The position numbers and the translations under genes are program-made. This document shows, piece after piece, positions 18,403 through 26,383 of a DNA stretch of 32,814 nucleotides (positions are counted from its first letter, which is position 1; each line of letters opens with the position of its first letter). Source of the stretch: Comamonadaceae bacterium (GTDB lineage: Bacteria > Pseudomonadota > Gammaproteobacteria > Burkholderiales > Burkholderiaceae_C); contig JAIXOM010000019.1 in the NCBI GenBank assembly GCA_027486755.1, positions 1 through 32,814 on the forward strand, in the 5' to 3' direction. The notes under the pieces are model-generated. The model searched no databases. It was not told the origin of the DNA and was given only the letters and a program-made list of their open reading frames with translations.

Positions 18403-18445
18403 GCCAGGCTCCTTGCGGCGTGGATGCACATGCAGGGCATAGCGC

Positions 18446-19675
18446 TCAGGGACGCGTCAGCGGCCTGATGCCTACGCCCGGCAAGGCCGCGTTCTGCGGG
18501 AACACCGTCACCATCTTGCCGCCTTGCCACTGAGAGGCGGTGAACCAGGCGCGGGTGTTTTGCATGTTCTTGTCGAACTTGGCACCAAAGCCCGAGGGGT
18601 AGCTGCTTTCGGGCCTGTCCAGGGCGGCGGCGGCCGCACGCACCTTCTCAGGATCGAGGCTGCCAGCGGCCTTGACCGCCTCGGCCATGATCAGCGCGCC
18701 CGAATAGGCGGCCATGCCTTGCGGCGCGATCGGGTCGGCCTTGTATTTGGCACGGTAGGCAGCGAGGTAGGCGCCCTGGCCGGGACCGAAGGTCTCGGTG
18801 ATGTCGTGACGCGGATAGCCGATCACCAGGATCCCCTCGAGGTAGCCGGCGCCAATAGCCTCCAGCGTCTCGGGCGTATCGCCCGTGCCCACCATCAGGA
18901 TGGCGCCAGGCTTGAAGCCCTGCTCGCGGATGGTGCGCAGCAGCAGGTTGCCGTCGGGCACATAGCCGGTCTGCACCACAACGTCGGGGGCGGCTTGCCT
19001 GGCACGCAGCACCGAGTCGTTGAGGTCGATGGTGCGCGCCGGATGCGCGCCCACGCCAACGACCTGAGCGCCCGCGTCGGCAAGCAGCTTGCGCTGCACC
19101 TGGGCAATGCCGGTGCCGTAGATCGAGTCCTCGTGCTGGATCCAGACCTTCAGGCCCTTGATGTCCTTCTTGAGGCTGGGCGCGATCAGGTTACGGATCA
19201 CGTTGACCGAAGTCACCGCAAACGCATTGCCATCAGGGCCGCTGCGGATGAAGTTGGGCAGGCCGCGCTCGGTGAGGTTGACTGCCACCGCATTGGTTTC
19301 CCAGTACAGCTTGTTGTAGCGCATGGCCGCATCGCTGGCCGTCAGCGAGATGCCGCTGATGTAGGTGCCCATGTACATGTCCACCTTGTCCTTGACCGCC
19401 AGCTGCTCCACGGTGGCAATGCCTTGCTGCGGGTTGGCCGCGTCGCCGCGCACCAGCTCGACCTTCTTGCCCAGCAGGCCACCGCTGGCGTTGATGCGAT
19501 CGACCGCCAGCTCGTAGCCGCGGGTCACTTCGGTGCCATACAGAGCCAAGGGGCCGCTGTAGGGGTTGATCGCACCGATCTTGAGGTTTTGCGCGAGAGC
19601 TGGGCCCCCGGCCAAGACCGCCGCGCCGAGCACAGCAGCGCCAGCCCATTGTTTGAATTTGCTTGAATACTTCAT
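18446..19675 (-). CDS. LivK-type ABC transporter substrate-binding protein (Peripla_BP_6)
   Basis: The 409-residue periplasmic receptor has a clear signal peptide (KYSSKFKQ, hydrophobic core, likely cleavage after ALA at about residue 28). It continues NLKIGAINPYSGPLALYG, the classical LivJ/LivK entry strand, then GYELAVDRINASGGLLGKKV. An AAGGAG ribosome-binding site ahead of the ATG at 19675 decides the start; the longer open frame upstream has no protein-like content. It is the binding protein for LivHMGF, although two enzyme genes intervene. A hairpin followed by a T-rich stretch lies just upstream and may set its expression apart from the SDR before it. Ligand unknown. Confidence 0.93.
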   Translation of the reverse strand: MKYSSKFKQWAGAAVLGAAVLAGGPALAQNLKIGAINPYSGPLALYGTEVTRGYELAVDRINASGGLLGKKVELVRGDAANPQQGIATVEQLAVKDKVDMYMGTYISGISLTASDAAMRYNKLYWETNAVAVNLTERGLPNFIRSGPDGNAFAVTSVNVIRNLIAPSLKKDIKGLKVWIQHEDSIYGTGIAQVQRKLLADAGAQVVGVGAHPARTIDLNDSVLRARQAAPDVVVQTGYVPDGNLLLRTIREQGFKPGAILMVGTGDTPETLEAIGAGYLEGILVIGYPRHDITETFGPGQGAYLAAYRAKYKADPIAPQGMAAYSGALIMAEAVKAAGSLDPEKVRAAAAALDRPESSYPSGFGAKFDKNMQNTRAWFTASQWQGGKMVTVFPQNAALPGVGIRPLTRP

Positions 19676-19717
19676 TGAAGTCTCCTTTTTACTTGCCAGT
19701 TGATTGACGACGTCCCT

Positions 19718-19754
19718 GCAAAACAAGCACCGTGTCCACGTCATGACGCGGTGC
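19718..19754 (-). terminator. Hairpin with T-rich tail between SDR and livK-type gene
   Basis: On the minus strand GCACCG (19749-19754) pairs perfectly with CGGTGC (19727-19732), enclosing the palindrome CGTCATGACG (19739-19748). TTGTTTTGC follows at once. It lies downstream of the SDR stop (19789) and upstream of the receptor start (19675). It could be a leaky terminator, an mRNA stabiliser, or a protein-binding palindrome for the receptor promoter. Confidence 0.4.
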
Positions 19755-19788
19755 GATGAACCTCTTGCGTGTCCTTGAAAAAACCATT

Positions 19789-20589
19789 TCAGATCACTCC
19801 CAGCTCGCGGCCGACCGGCCAGTAGATGCCGGTGCCGGTGACACCGCCATCGACCGCCAGATCGGCGCCGGTGATGTAAGACGATTGCGGGCCCAGGAGG
19901 AAAAACATCACATCGGCCAATTGCTCGGGCTGGGCCATGTGCTCCAAGGCGATGATGCCTTTGAGCGTCTCCACCAAGGCCGGGTAGTTGCGCACCATTT
20001 CGGTGTCGACCACGCCCGGGCAGATGCAGTTGACGCGGATGCCGCGGGGGCCGAGTTCCATCGCGGCGCTTCGGGTCAGGCCGCGCAAGGCCCATTTGCT
20101 GCAGCTGTAGGCGGCCGAGAAATAGCCGGTCATGCCGACGGTAGACGAGACGTTGACGATGGCGCCACCGCGCTGCATCAGCGGCGCCATGGCGCGGATG
20201 CCCAAAAAGCTGCCGGTCAGGTTGGTGTCCATCACCCTTTGCCAGTTCTCTAGCGAGGTCTGCGTCACCGGCGCCCGCGGTCCGGTGATGCCGGCGTTGT
20301 TGACCAGGCCCTGCACCGGCATACCCTCCTGACGCAGCCGCTCGGCCAGTTCGGCCCAGACCGACTCGCTGCCCACGTCGGCATGCACAGGCACCACCCG
20401 GCCAGGCAGACCCTGCAGCTGCTCATGCAGGCGGACCCAAGCGGTGTCTTCAGGCGGCAGCGCGTCGAGCAAATACACGGTAGCGCCGGCTTGCGCCAAC
20501 AGGCGGGCCACACAAGCGCCTTGCCCGCGTGCGCCGCCGGTGACCACCGCGGCCTTGCCACTCCAGTGCGCCAAAGACGGGTCGCTCAT
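19789..20589 (-). CDS. Short-chain dehydrogenase/reductase (SDR)
   Basis: A 266-residue classical SDR with cofactor motif TGGARGQG at 17-24, NNAG at 97-100, and catalytic Ser148/149 (NVSST), Tyr161 and Lys165 (YSCSK). CPGVVDTEM and the C-terminal VDGG are also conserved. Asp42 at the end of strand 2 (YLLD) indicates NAD(H) preference. This is the oxidative cofactor choice, unlike the SDR at 7513-8331. It could oxidise a hydroxyacyl-CoA or alcohol intermediate. The start is 10 bases before the Bug gene's stop in transcription order, so both are co-transcribed. Confidence 0.93.
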   Translation of the reverse strand: MSDPSLAHWSGKAAVVTGGARGQGACVARLLAQAGATVYLLDALPPEDTAWVRLHEQLQGLPGRVVPVHADVGSESVWAELAERLRQEGMPVQGLVNNAGITGPRAPVTQTSLENWQRVMDTNLTGSFLGIRAMAPLMQRGGAIVNVSSTVGMTGYFSAAYSCSKWALRGLTRSAAMELGPRGIRVNCICPGVVDTEMVRNYPALVETLKGIIALEHMAQPEQLADVMFFLLGPQSSYITGADLAVDGGVTGTGIYWPVGRELGVI

Positions 20590-20599
20590 GATCTCACCC

Positions 20600-21577
20600 T
20601 CATTCCGGCTTGATGCCGGCCGAATTGGCCACTGCGCGAAAACGCTCTATTTCGCTGATCTGGAAGCGGCGCATATCACCCGTGGCCAAATTCAGGGGGT
20701 CCGATCCGATCTTGCGGGTGAACTCCTTGGTGACCGGCAGGGCCAGCACTTTCTGCACCGCCTCGACCAGCCGGTTGGTCACAGCCTCGGGGGTTTCGCT
20801 GCGCACCGTCAAGGTGGTCCAGGTGTAATTGACGTATTCAGGGTAGCCCAGTTCCTTGGTGGTGGGAATCTCGGGATAGTCCGGATGCCGGATATCGCCG
20901 GTCACGGCGAGCGCCCGCAGCTTGCCGGCCTTGACCTGAGGCATGGCCGCTATCAGGTCGCTGACCGACCAATCGAGCTGGTTACCCAGCAGCGCCAGAA
21001 ACACTTCGGGCGCGCCGCGGTAGGGCACATTGACATGGCGAGTCTTGGTGACTGCGCCGAACCATTCGGCCGACAGATGAAAGCCGGCGGTGTAGGTGCC
21101 GACATTGAGCTTCTTCTGACTGTCGCGGCCGGCCTGCACCAAATCGGCCAGGGTCTGCAGCCGGGGATTGGAGGCCGAGGAGACCAGCACCATCATGCCG
21201 CGGGTCAGGCCGCTGATGGGCTTGAGGTCTTTGACCGCGTCGTAGGGGATGTCCTTGATCACCACCGGATTGACAGCCAGATGGGTGTTGGTGCCCAGGA
21301 ACAGGGTGTAGCCGTCGGCTGGTGCCTGCTTGACCGCCATGGCCGCAATCACCCCATTGCCGCCGGCGCGGTTTTCCACCACCACGGTCTGGCCCAGCAC
21401 GGTACCGAGCTGCTCGGCCATGAAGCGACCCACGATGTCCGAGCCGCTGCCCGGCGAGGTCGGCACCACGATGCGCAGGCTGCGCGAGGGGAAGGTGTCC
21501 TGCGCCGCTGCTGGCGCCCAGACCAGCGCGGCCAGGGTGGCTGCGGCAGTCAATCTTGCGGTCCATCGTTTGATCAT
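20600..21577 (-). CDS. Bug/TctC-family periplasmic solute-binding protein
   Basis: This 325-residue receptor starts at the ATG at 21577, which is preceded by CAGGAG eight bases away. A signal peptide (MIKRWTAR, hydrophobic core, cleavage near AAA-QD) leads into SLRIVVPTSPGSGSDIVGRF, VVVENRAGGNG and APADGYTLFLGTNT, all Bug landmarks. Later come NVPYRGAPEVFLALLGNQ and GKLRALAV. It differs clearly from the other Bug protein in the window (3407-4372), so the two probably bind different ligands. No TctA/TctB permease genes are present. It lies between the DUF35 and SDR genes within the catabolic transcript. Confidence 0.93.
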   Translation of the reverse strand: MIKRWTARLTAAATLAALVWAPAAAQDTFPSRSLRIVVPTSPGSGSDIVGRFMAEQLGTVLGQTVVVENRAGGNGVIAAMAVKQAPADGYTLFLGTNTHLAVNPVVIKDIPYDAVKDLKPISGLTRGMMVLVSSASNPRLQTLADLVQAGRDSQKKLNVGTYTAGFHLSAEWFGAVTKTRHVNVPYRGAPEVFLALLGNQLDWSVSDLIAAMPQVKAGKLRALAVTGDIRHPDYPEIPTTKELGYPEYVNYTWTTLTVRSETPEAVTNRLVEAVQKVLALPVTKEFTRKIGSDPLNLATGDMRRFQISEIERFRAVANSAGIKPE

Positions 21578-21625
21578 GGTCTGTCTCCTGGTCAGTTGGG
21601 GTGGGCTGTTTTTTTGAAATCTCAT

Positions 21626-22033
21626 TCAGGCAGGCACAAAGCGCGGTAGGGCAAAGTCGCCCTCGTGCTCAATGCGCAGCGTCACCGGCTGGTCGATGCG
21701 CAGAGCATTGGGATCGGCCAGGCCCACTACGTTGCTGATCAAACGCGGGCCTTCGGCCAGCTCGATGATGGCCACGTTGTAGGGCAGGCGGTTTTCGAAG
21801 GCCTTGTGATAGGCGATGTGAAACACCACCCAGCTGACCACCTTGGCTTGGCCGCTGGCTGCGACCCATTGCCACTGGTCGTGCAGGCAGGACGGGCATT
21901 CGGTGCGCGCAGGCAACCAGCCATGACCGCAGCGGCTGCATTGTTGATAGGACAGCACGCCTTGCTGCAGGCTGTCCCAATAGGGCGCGGTCAAGTCGGT
22001 GCGGATGGGAAGAGGCAGGTCGATATCACTCAT
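21626..22033 (-). CDS. Zn-ribbon/OB-fold protein (DUF35, ChsH2-like)
   Basis: The 135-residue protein has an N-terminal helix, a rubredoxin-like zinc ribbon with Cys32, Cys35, Cys46 and Cys49 (CSRCG and CPSC), and a C-terminal OB-fold. This is the acyl-CoA-associated DUF35 architecture. Such proteins are obligate partners of thiolase-like enzymes. In steroid side-chain degradation the DUF35 part of ChsH2 is needed by the retro-aldolase Ltp2. The gene follows the thiolase-like gene by 9 bases, as expected for a two-subunit enzyme. All four zinc ligands are present. Confidence 0.92.
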   Translation of the reverse strand: MSDIDLPLPIRTDLTAPYWDSLQQGVLSYQQCSRCGHGWLPARTECPSCLHDQWQWVAASGQAKVVSWVVFHIAYHKAFENRLPYNVAIIELAEGPRLISNVVGLADPNALRIDQPVTLRIEHEGDFALPRFVPA

Positions 22034-22042
22034 GGCTACTCC

Positions 22043-23167
22043 TCATTGCCCCAGGATGAGCGTGGCATGCGTGTGCATGATCCCGCCCTGATTGCTGACG
22101 ATGCAGGTGCGCGCACCCGGGACCTGATTGACGGCCTCGCCTCGGATTTGGCGCACGCCCTCGATGACCATCTGCAGGCCAGGCATGCCGGTCTCCGACA
22201 GCAGACCGCCGGCGGTGTTCAGTGGCAGCTCACCACCGATTTCCAGCCGCCCGCCTTCGACGAAATGACCGCCCTCGCCTTTTTTGCAAAAGCCGTAGTC
22301 CTCCAGCGTGATCAGTGGGACGATGGAAAAGCAGTCGTAGAGCTGGGCCACATCGATGTCCTTGGGCGCCAGGCCGGCCATCTTGAAGGCGGTCTGCGCT
22401 GATACGGCCGCCGCGGTGCCAGTGAGCACCGGCCGCTGCACCACCTCCCACGAGGTTTGGCCCTGGCCAAAGCCGAGGATGGACACCGGCTTGCTGATCT
22501 GCAGCTGCCGGGCCCGCTCGGCCGACATCACCACCACCGCCGCGCCGCCATCGGAGACCAGGCAGCAGTCGTCACGGGTCAGAGGCGCGACGATCAGCCG
22601 CGACTGGCGGTACTGCTCGAGCGTGAGCGGCTTGCGCAACTGCGCATTCGGATTGGCCGCGCCGTGCTTGCGGCAAGCGGTCACGATGGCGCCAAGCTGG
22701 TCACGGGTGGTGCCGAATTCGGCCATATGGCGCTGGGCGATCATGGCGTAGCCCGAGGGCGTGCCGAACCAGCCGAATACATCGTCGTCGCCCCAGGACT
22801 TCTCGTAGGCGTGGCGCGAACCGGTGGCCGGGTTGTCGGCCAGGCAAACCAGCGCGACTTCGCACTGACCGGCCTCGATGGCCATGGCGGCGTAGCTGAT
22901 CATGCTGATGTTGCTGGCCCCGCCGTGGTCATAAACGCCGCCGATGCGCGGCATCATGCCCATGGCCTCGGCCAGCTTTTGCGCATACATCATCTCGAAC
23001 TTGGAGGTCGGCGCCTTGACGAACAGACCGTCGACCATGGACTTGTCGATGCCGGCGTCGGCCAGGGCCTTGCGCGCAGCTTCAATATTCATCGAGACCG
23101 TGCTGCGCCCCTCGAGCTTGCCGAAGGCGGTATGACCCACCCCGGCGATGACTGCTTTTCCTCGCAT
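22043..23167 (-). CDS. Thiolase-like (SCP2/lipid-transfer type) protein without nucleophilic Cys
   Basis: This 374-residue thiolase-fold protein belongs to the SCP2-thiolase/lipid-transfer group. Where thiolases have the acyl-accepting cysteine (N-C-A-S/T-G), this protein reads YDHGGASNIS at about 79-88, with Gly83 at the cysteine position. The C-terminal block NQGGIMHTHATLILG keeps its histidines (365 and 367), and YDCFSIVPLITLEDYGFC is typical of the group. Without the nucleophile, thiolytic cleavage is unlikely. A retro-aldol cleavage like Ltp2, with the adjacent DUF35 subunit, is a better model. The ATG at 23167 shares bases with the CoA-transferase stop (TGATG). A TTG codon just upstream is less likely. 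Confidence 0.9.
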   Translation of the reverse strand: MRGKAVIAGVGHTAFGKLEGRSTVSMNIEAARKALADAGIDKSMVDGLFVKAPTSKFEMMYAQKLAEAMGMMPRIGGVYDHGGASNISMISYAAMAIEAGQCEVALVCLADNPATGSRHAYEKSWGDDDVFGWFGTPSGYAMIAQRHMAEFGTTRDQLGAIVTACRKHGAANPNAQLRKPLTLEQYRQSRLIVAPLTRDDCCLVSDGGAAVVVMSAERARQLQISKPVSILGFGQGQTSWEVVQRPVLTGTAAAVSAQTAFKMAGLAPKDIDVAQLYDCFSIVPLITLEDYGFCKKGEGGHFVEGGRLEIGGELPLNTAGGLLSETGMPGLQMVIEGVRQIRGEAVNQVPGARTCIVSNQGGIMHTHATLILGQ

Positions 23168-24363
23168 CAAATCACCTCTTCATCGACCAGTTGCTGCAGT
23201 TGGCTGTCGGACAGACCCAGCCATTGCCCATAGACCTCGCGGTTATCGCGACCGAGCTCGCCACTGGGGCGGATCGCCAGGGGCTCAGAGCCCTCAAAAC
23301 GCAAGGGTGAGCGCATCAGGCAGACCCGTCCATACATGGGATGGTCGACCCATTCGAGCGCGCCGCGCTCGTGCATGTGCACGTCGTTGACCACCTCGTC
23401 AAGCTTGCGCACCGGCGCGCAGGGCACGCGGTGCCGCATGAGCAGGTCAAACAGGTGCTGCTTGGAATGCCGCGCGGTGAAGTCGCTGACCAGAGCGTCG
23501 ATATCGTCCATGTGATCCACGCGCGACTTGAGGTCGGCATAGCGCGGATCGCTGAGCAGGTCTTCGCGGACCATGGCCTTGAGCAGCGACTTCCAGTGCG
23601 TCTCGCCCACGCAGATGATGGCGATATGGCCGTCCTGGGTGGGGTAGACGTTGTAGGGCGACTCGGCCAGGCCGCCATGGCGGTTGCCGGTGCGCTCAGG
23701 CGCCTGACCGCCCGAGCCGTAGTGCAGACCGAGGTTGGAGGCCAGCGAGGCGTAGACGGCTTCTTGCATGGCCACCTCGACCAGCCGGCCCAAACCGGTA
23801 CGCTCGCGCTCGAACAAGGCGGTCATGATGCCGGCATACAGGTGCGTGCCGCCGAAAAAGTCAGCCAGCGCCGGGCCGGCCTTGACCGGCGGCCGATCGG
23901 GAAAACCAGTCACGCTCATGATGCCGGCCATGGCTTGCACCGTCAGGTCCATGGCCGGGTAGTTGCGATTGGGGCCAGAACGGCCATAGCCTGAGCCCGC
24001 GCCGTAGACCAGCTTGGGGTTGACCCGGCTGAGCTCTTCGTAGCCCAGGCCGAGCCGGTCCATGGCGCCGGGCGCGAAGTTCTCCACCACCACATCGGCA
24101 CGCTGCACCATGGTCTTGAGCAGCTCGCGACCGCGCTCGCTTTTGAGGTTGAGCGTGGCAAAAGACTTGTTGCTGTTGAGCATGGCAAAGGGCAAAGCCG
24201 CTCCGCCGACCACGCTGCGCTTGCGCAAATGCTCACCGCCCTTGGCCTCGATCTTGATGACCCGCGCGCCGGCCATGGCCAACATGAAGCTGCAGTAAGG
24301 GCCGTTGTAGATCTGGCCCAGGTCAACGACGGTGAGGCCGTCCAGGGGTAGGGGTCGGCTCAT
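23167..24363 (-). CDS. Class III CoA-transferase (CaiB/BaiF/formyl-CoA transferase family)
   Basis: The 398-residue protein begins LDGLTVVDLGQIYNGPYCSF, the family entry motif, then GARVIKIEAKGGE and VENFAPGAMDRLGLGYE. Asp139 in YPAMDLTVQAMAG matches the aspartate that forms the acyl-anhydride intermediate in this family. Class III enzymes move CoA between acids. Here it could activate the growth substrate using a pathway CoA-ester, which makes it an alternative to the AMP-forming ligase. The ATG at 24363 is one base after the stop of the upstream crotonase, so the genes are coupled. An upstream in-frame start would lie inside that crotonase and is rejected. Confidence 0.93.
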   Translation of the reverse strand: MSRPLPLDGLTVVDLGQIYNGPYCSFMLAMAGARVIKIEAKGGEHLRKRSVVGGAALPFAMLNSNKSFATLNLKSERGRELLKTMVQRADVVVENFAPGAMDRLGLGYEELSRVNPKLVYGAGSGYGRSGPNRNYPAMDLTVQAMAGIMSVTGFPDRPPVKAGPALADFFGGTHLYAGIMTALFERERTGLGRLVEVAMQEAVYASLASNLGLHYGSGGQAPERTGNRHGGLAESPYNVYPTQDGHIAIICVGETHWKSLLKAMVREDLLSDPRYADLKSRVDHMDDIDALVSDFTARHSKQHLFDLLMRHRVPCAPVRKLDEVVNDVHMHERGALEWVDHPMYGRVCLMRSPLRFEGSEPLAIRPSGELGRDNREVYGQWLGLSDSQLQQLVDEEVI

Positions 24364-24364
24364 C

Positions 24365-25141
24365 TCAGCAGCCTTTGAACTGTGGCGGGCGCTTTTCAGC
24401 AAAGGCGCGGGTACCCTCACCCACGTCTTCGGTGTTTTGCAGCATGCGCCCGATCAGGCGTTCGAGGCGCAGGCCCGACTGCAGGTCGAGGTCACGGCTG
24501 CGGATGGCCAGTTCTTTGGCCGCCTGCACCGCCAGCGGTGCGTTGGCAGCGATGCGGCCGGCATATTCCATGGCGGTGGGCAACAACTGGTCCATAGGCA
24601 CCACCTTGTTGACCAGGCCCCAGCGCTCGGCGGTGGCCGCGTTGAAGGTATCGCCGGTCAGCAAGATCTCCATGCCGATGGCATACGGCACCTGACTCAT
24701 GATGCGCTGCGTGCCGCCGTTGCCGGCGATCACGCCGCGCTTGACCTCGGCCAGGTTGAAGGTGGCATGGCTGGCCGCGATTCGGATGTCGGTAGCCAGC
24801 ATCAGCGTGACGCCGCCGCCCAGGCAATAGCCGTTGATCGCGCTGACCACCGGCTTCCAGACTTCCAGGCCGCGGTTGAGCAACTGGTCGGCCTGGGTCA
24901 GCCACATCTCCGACATCGGGGTCGGTGCCGTAATGAAGCTCTTGATGTCGGCGCCGGTGGTGAAGGACTTTTCACCCGCACCGGTGACCACCGCCACGCG
25001 AATGGCCGGATCGTCGCGCACACGTATCCAGGCGTCGGACAGGCCCTGGTAGTGATCGGCGTCCATGGCATTGAGGCGCTCAGGGCGGTTGATGGTGATG
25101 AGGGCCACGCCCTCGTCGGAGACGCTCAGATCGATCGACAT
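24365..25141 (-). CDS. Enoyl-CoA hydratase/isomerase (crotonase) family protein
   Basis: A 258-residue crotonase with FTTGADIKSF (about 60-69) and INGYCLGGGVTLMLATDIR (about 102-120). The second catalytic Glu of hydratases is kept as Glu132 (FNLAEVKRG), while the first is Thr112. It has the standard GNGGTQRI turn. Single-Glu crotonases include isomerases and some hydratases. It is the most canonical of the three crotonases in the window and lies directly after the acyl-CoA dehydrogenase gene (19 bases), the classical order for dehydrogenation then hydration. The ATG at 25141 has an AAGGAAG site; upstream in-frame codons fall within the dehydrogenase. Confidence 0.92.
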   Translation of the reverse strand: MSIDLSVSDEGVALITINRPERLNAMDADHYQGLSDAWIRVRDDPAIRVAVVTGAGEKSFTTGADIKSFITAPTPMSEMWLTQADQLLNRGLEVWKPVVSAINGYCLGGGVTLMLATDIRIAASHATFNLAEVKRGVIAGNGGTQRIMSQVPYAIGMEILLTGDTFNAATAERWGLVNKVVPMDQLLPTAMEYAGRIAANAPLAVQAAKELAIRSRDLDLQSGLRLERLIGRMLQNTEDVGEGTRAFAEKRPPQFKGC

Positions 25142-25160
25142 AGTCGCTTCCTTTTTGAAA

Positions 25161-26339
25161 TCAGCCCTGGCGCAGCGCGCCGAGAATGTCGCGGGCCACC
25201 ACCATGCGGTGCACCTCCGAAGGCCCTTCGCCGATGCGTTTGATGCGCATCTCGCGGTACCAGCGCTCGAGCGGGAGTTCTTGGGCCACGCCCATGCCAC
25301 CCAGAATCTGTATGCAACGGTCGACCACACGGCCAGCGGTCTCGGTGCCGTAGACCTTGGCGATGGAGGCGTCGACCTTGATGTTGCGGCCCATGTCGGC
25401 ATTCCAGGCCGATTGATAGACCAGCAAGCGGGCGGCGCGCAGCTCGATTTCAGAGTCGGCAATCATCCACTGCACCGCCTGCTTGTCGGCCAGATGGCTG
25501 CCGAAGGTCTTGCGCTGGCGCGCCCAGTCGATGGCAATGTCCAAGGCCGCCTGGGCAATACCGATGGTGGCTGCTGCATAGGGCGGGCGCGCGTGGACCA
25601 GCCACTCTTCGGCAAAGGAAAAGCCCTTGCCTTCTTCGCCGAGACGGTCTTCGATCGGCACCTCGTAGTTGTCGAAATGCACCTCGTAGGGTGAATAGGA
25701 GCGGATCACCGGGATCTTGGACAGGCTGATGCCCGGCCGGCTCTTGTCGACCACGAAGCTGGTGATGCCGTCGCGGCCCTTGCTGTCGCCCACGCGAGCG
25801 AACACGATGCCCCACTTGGCCATGCCGGCGCCAGAAATCCAGATCTTGGTGCCGTTGATCACGTAACGGTCGCCCTTGCGCTCAGCCCGCGTCTGAATGG
25901 AGCGGCCCGGATCGGAGCCGCCCGAGGGCTCGCTGATGGCCACAAAGGCTTTGGTGCCATTGGCCACATCCTCACGCGCAAAGCGCTGCTGATGCTCAGT
26001 GCCTTTCCAGATCACATTCGGGGGATCAAAGCCGAAGGCACCGCAGCCGGCGATGTAAGCACCCATGCGGCATTTGGCGGTTTCCTCGGCGGCCACGCAT
26101 TGGCCCAGCAGGCTCAGGCCGGCGCCGCCATGCTCGGCCGGTGTCTCGAACTGCCACAGGCCCAGATCGCGCGCCTTCTTCTGCAGGGCTGCCAGCTGAG
26201 CGGGCGCCGGCTCGTAGGCGTCGTGTTCGAGCGTATCTTCAACCGGCTTGACCTCCTCCTGCATAAAGCGGCGGATGGTGTCCCGGAGCATCCTCAGTTC
26301 TTCTGGCAGTTCCCAACTTCCTGAGCTGTCGTGTGTCAT
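25161..26339 (-). CDS. Acyl-CoA dehydrogenase family flavoprotein
   Basis: This 392-residue protein has the FAD-binding stretch AFVAISEPSGGSDPGRSIQT and VINGTKIWISGAG in the middle domain. RQRKTFGSHLADKQAVQ and QILGGMGVAQELPLERWYRE lie in the C-terminal domain. The catalytic base is probably Glu371 in RIGEGPSEVHR, at the position of Glu376 of medium-chain dehydrogenase. Sequence style is that of the larger-chain or ACAD10/11-like branch. It may remove hydrogen from the acyl-CoA or, with the APH-fold kinase, catalyse phosphate elimination. An AGGAAA site precedes the ATG at 26339. It lies 44 bases after HyuB. Confidence 0.93.
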   Translation of the reverse strand: MTHDSSGSWELPEELRMLRDTIRRFMQEEVKPVEDTLEHDAYEPAPAQLAALQKKARDLGLWQFETPAEHGGAGLSLLGQCVAAEETAKCRMGAYIAGCGAFGFDPPNVIWKGTEHQQRFAREDVANGTKAFVAISEPSGGSDPGRSIQTRAERKGDRYVINGTKIWISGAGMAKWGIVFARVGDSKGRDGITSFVVDKSRPGISLSKIPVIRSYSPYEVHFDNYEVPIEDRLGEEGKGFSFAEEWLVHARPPYAAATIGIAQAALDIAIDWARQRKTFGSHLADKQAVQWMIADSEIELRAARLLVYQSAWNADMGRNIKVDASIAKVYGTETAGRVVDRCIQILGGMGVAQELPLERWYREMRIKRIGEGPSEVHRMVVARDILGALRQG

Positions 26340-26383
26340 GGCTTTCCTGTTTGCTTGGTTCTAAATGAAAGGGCGAAGCCGGC

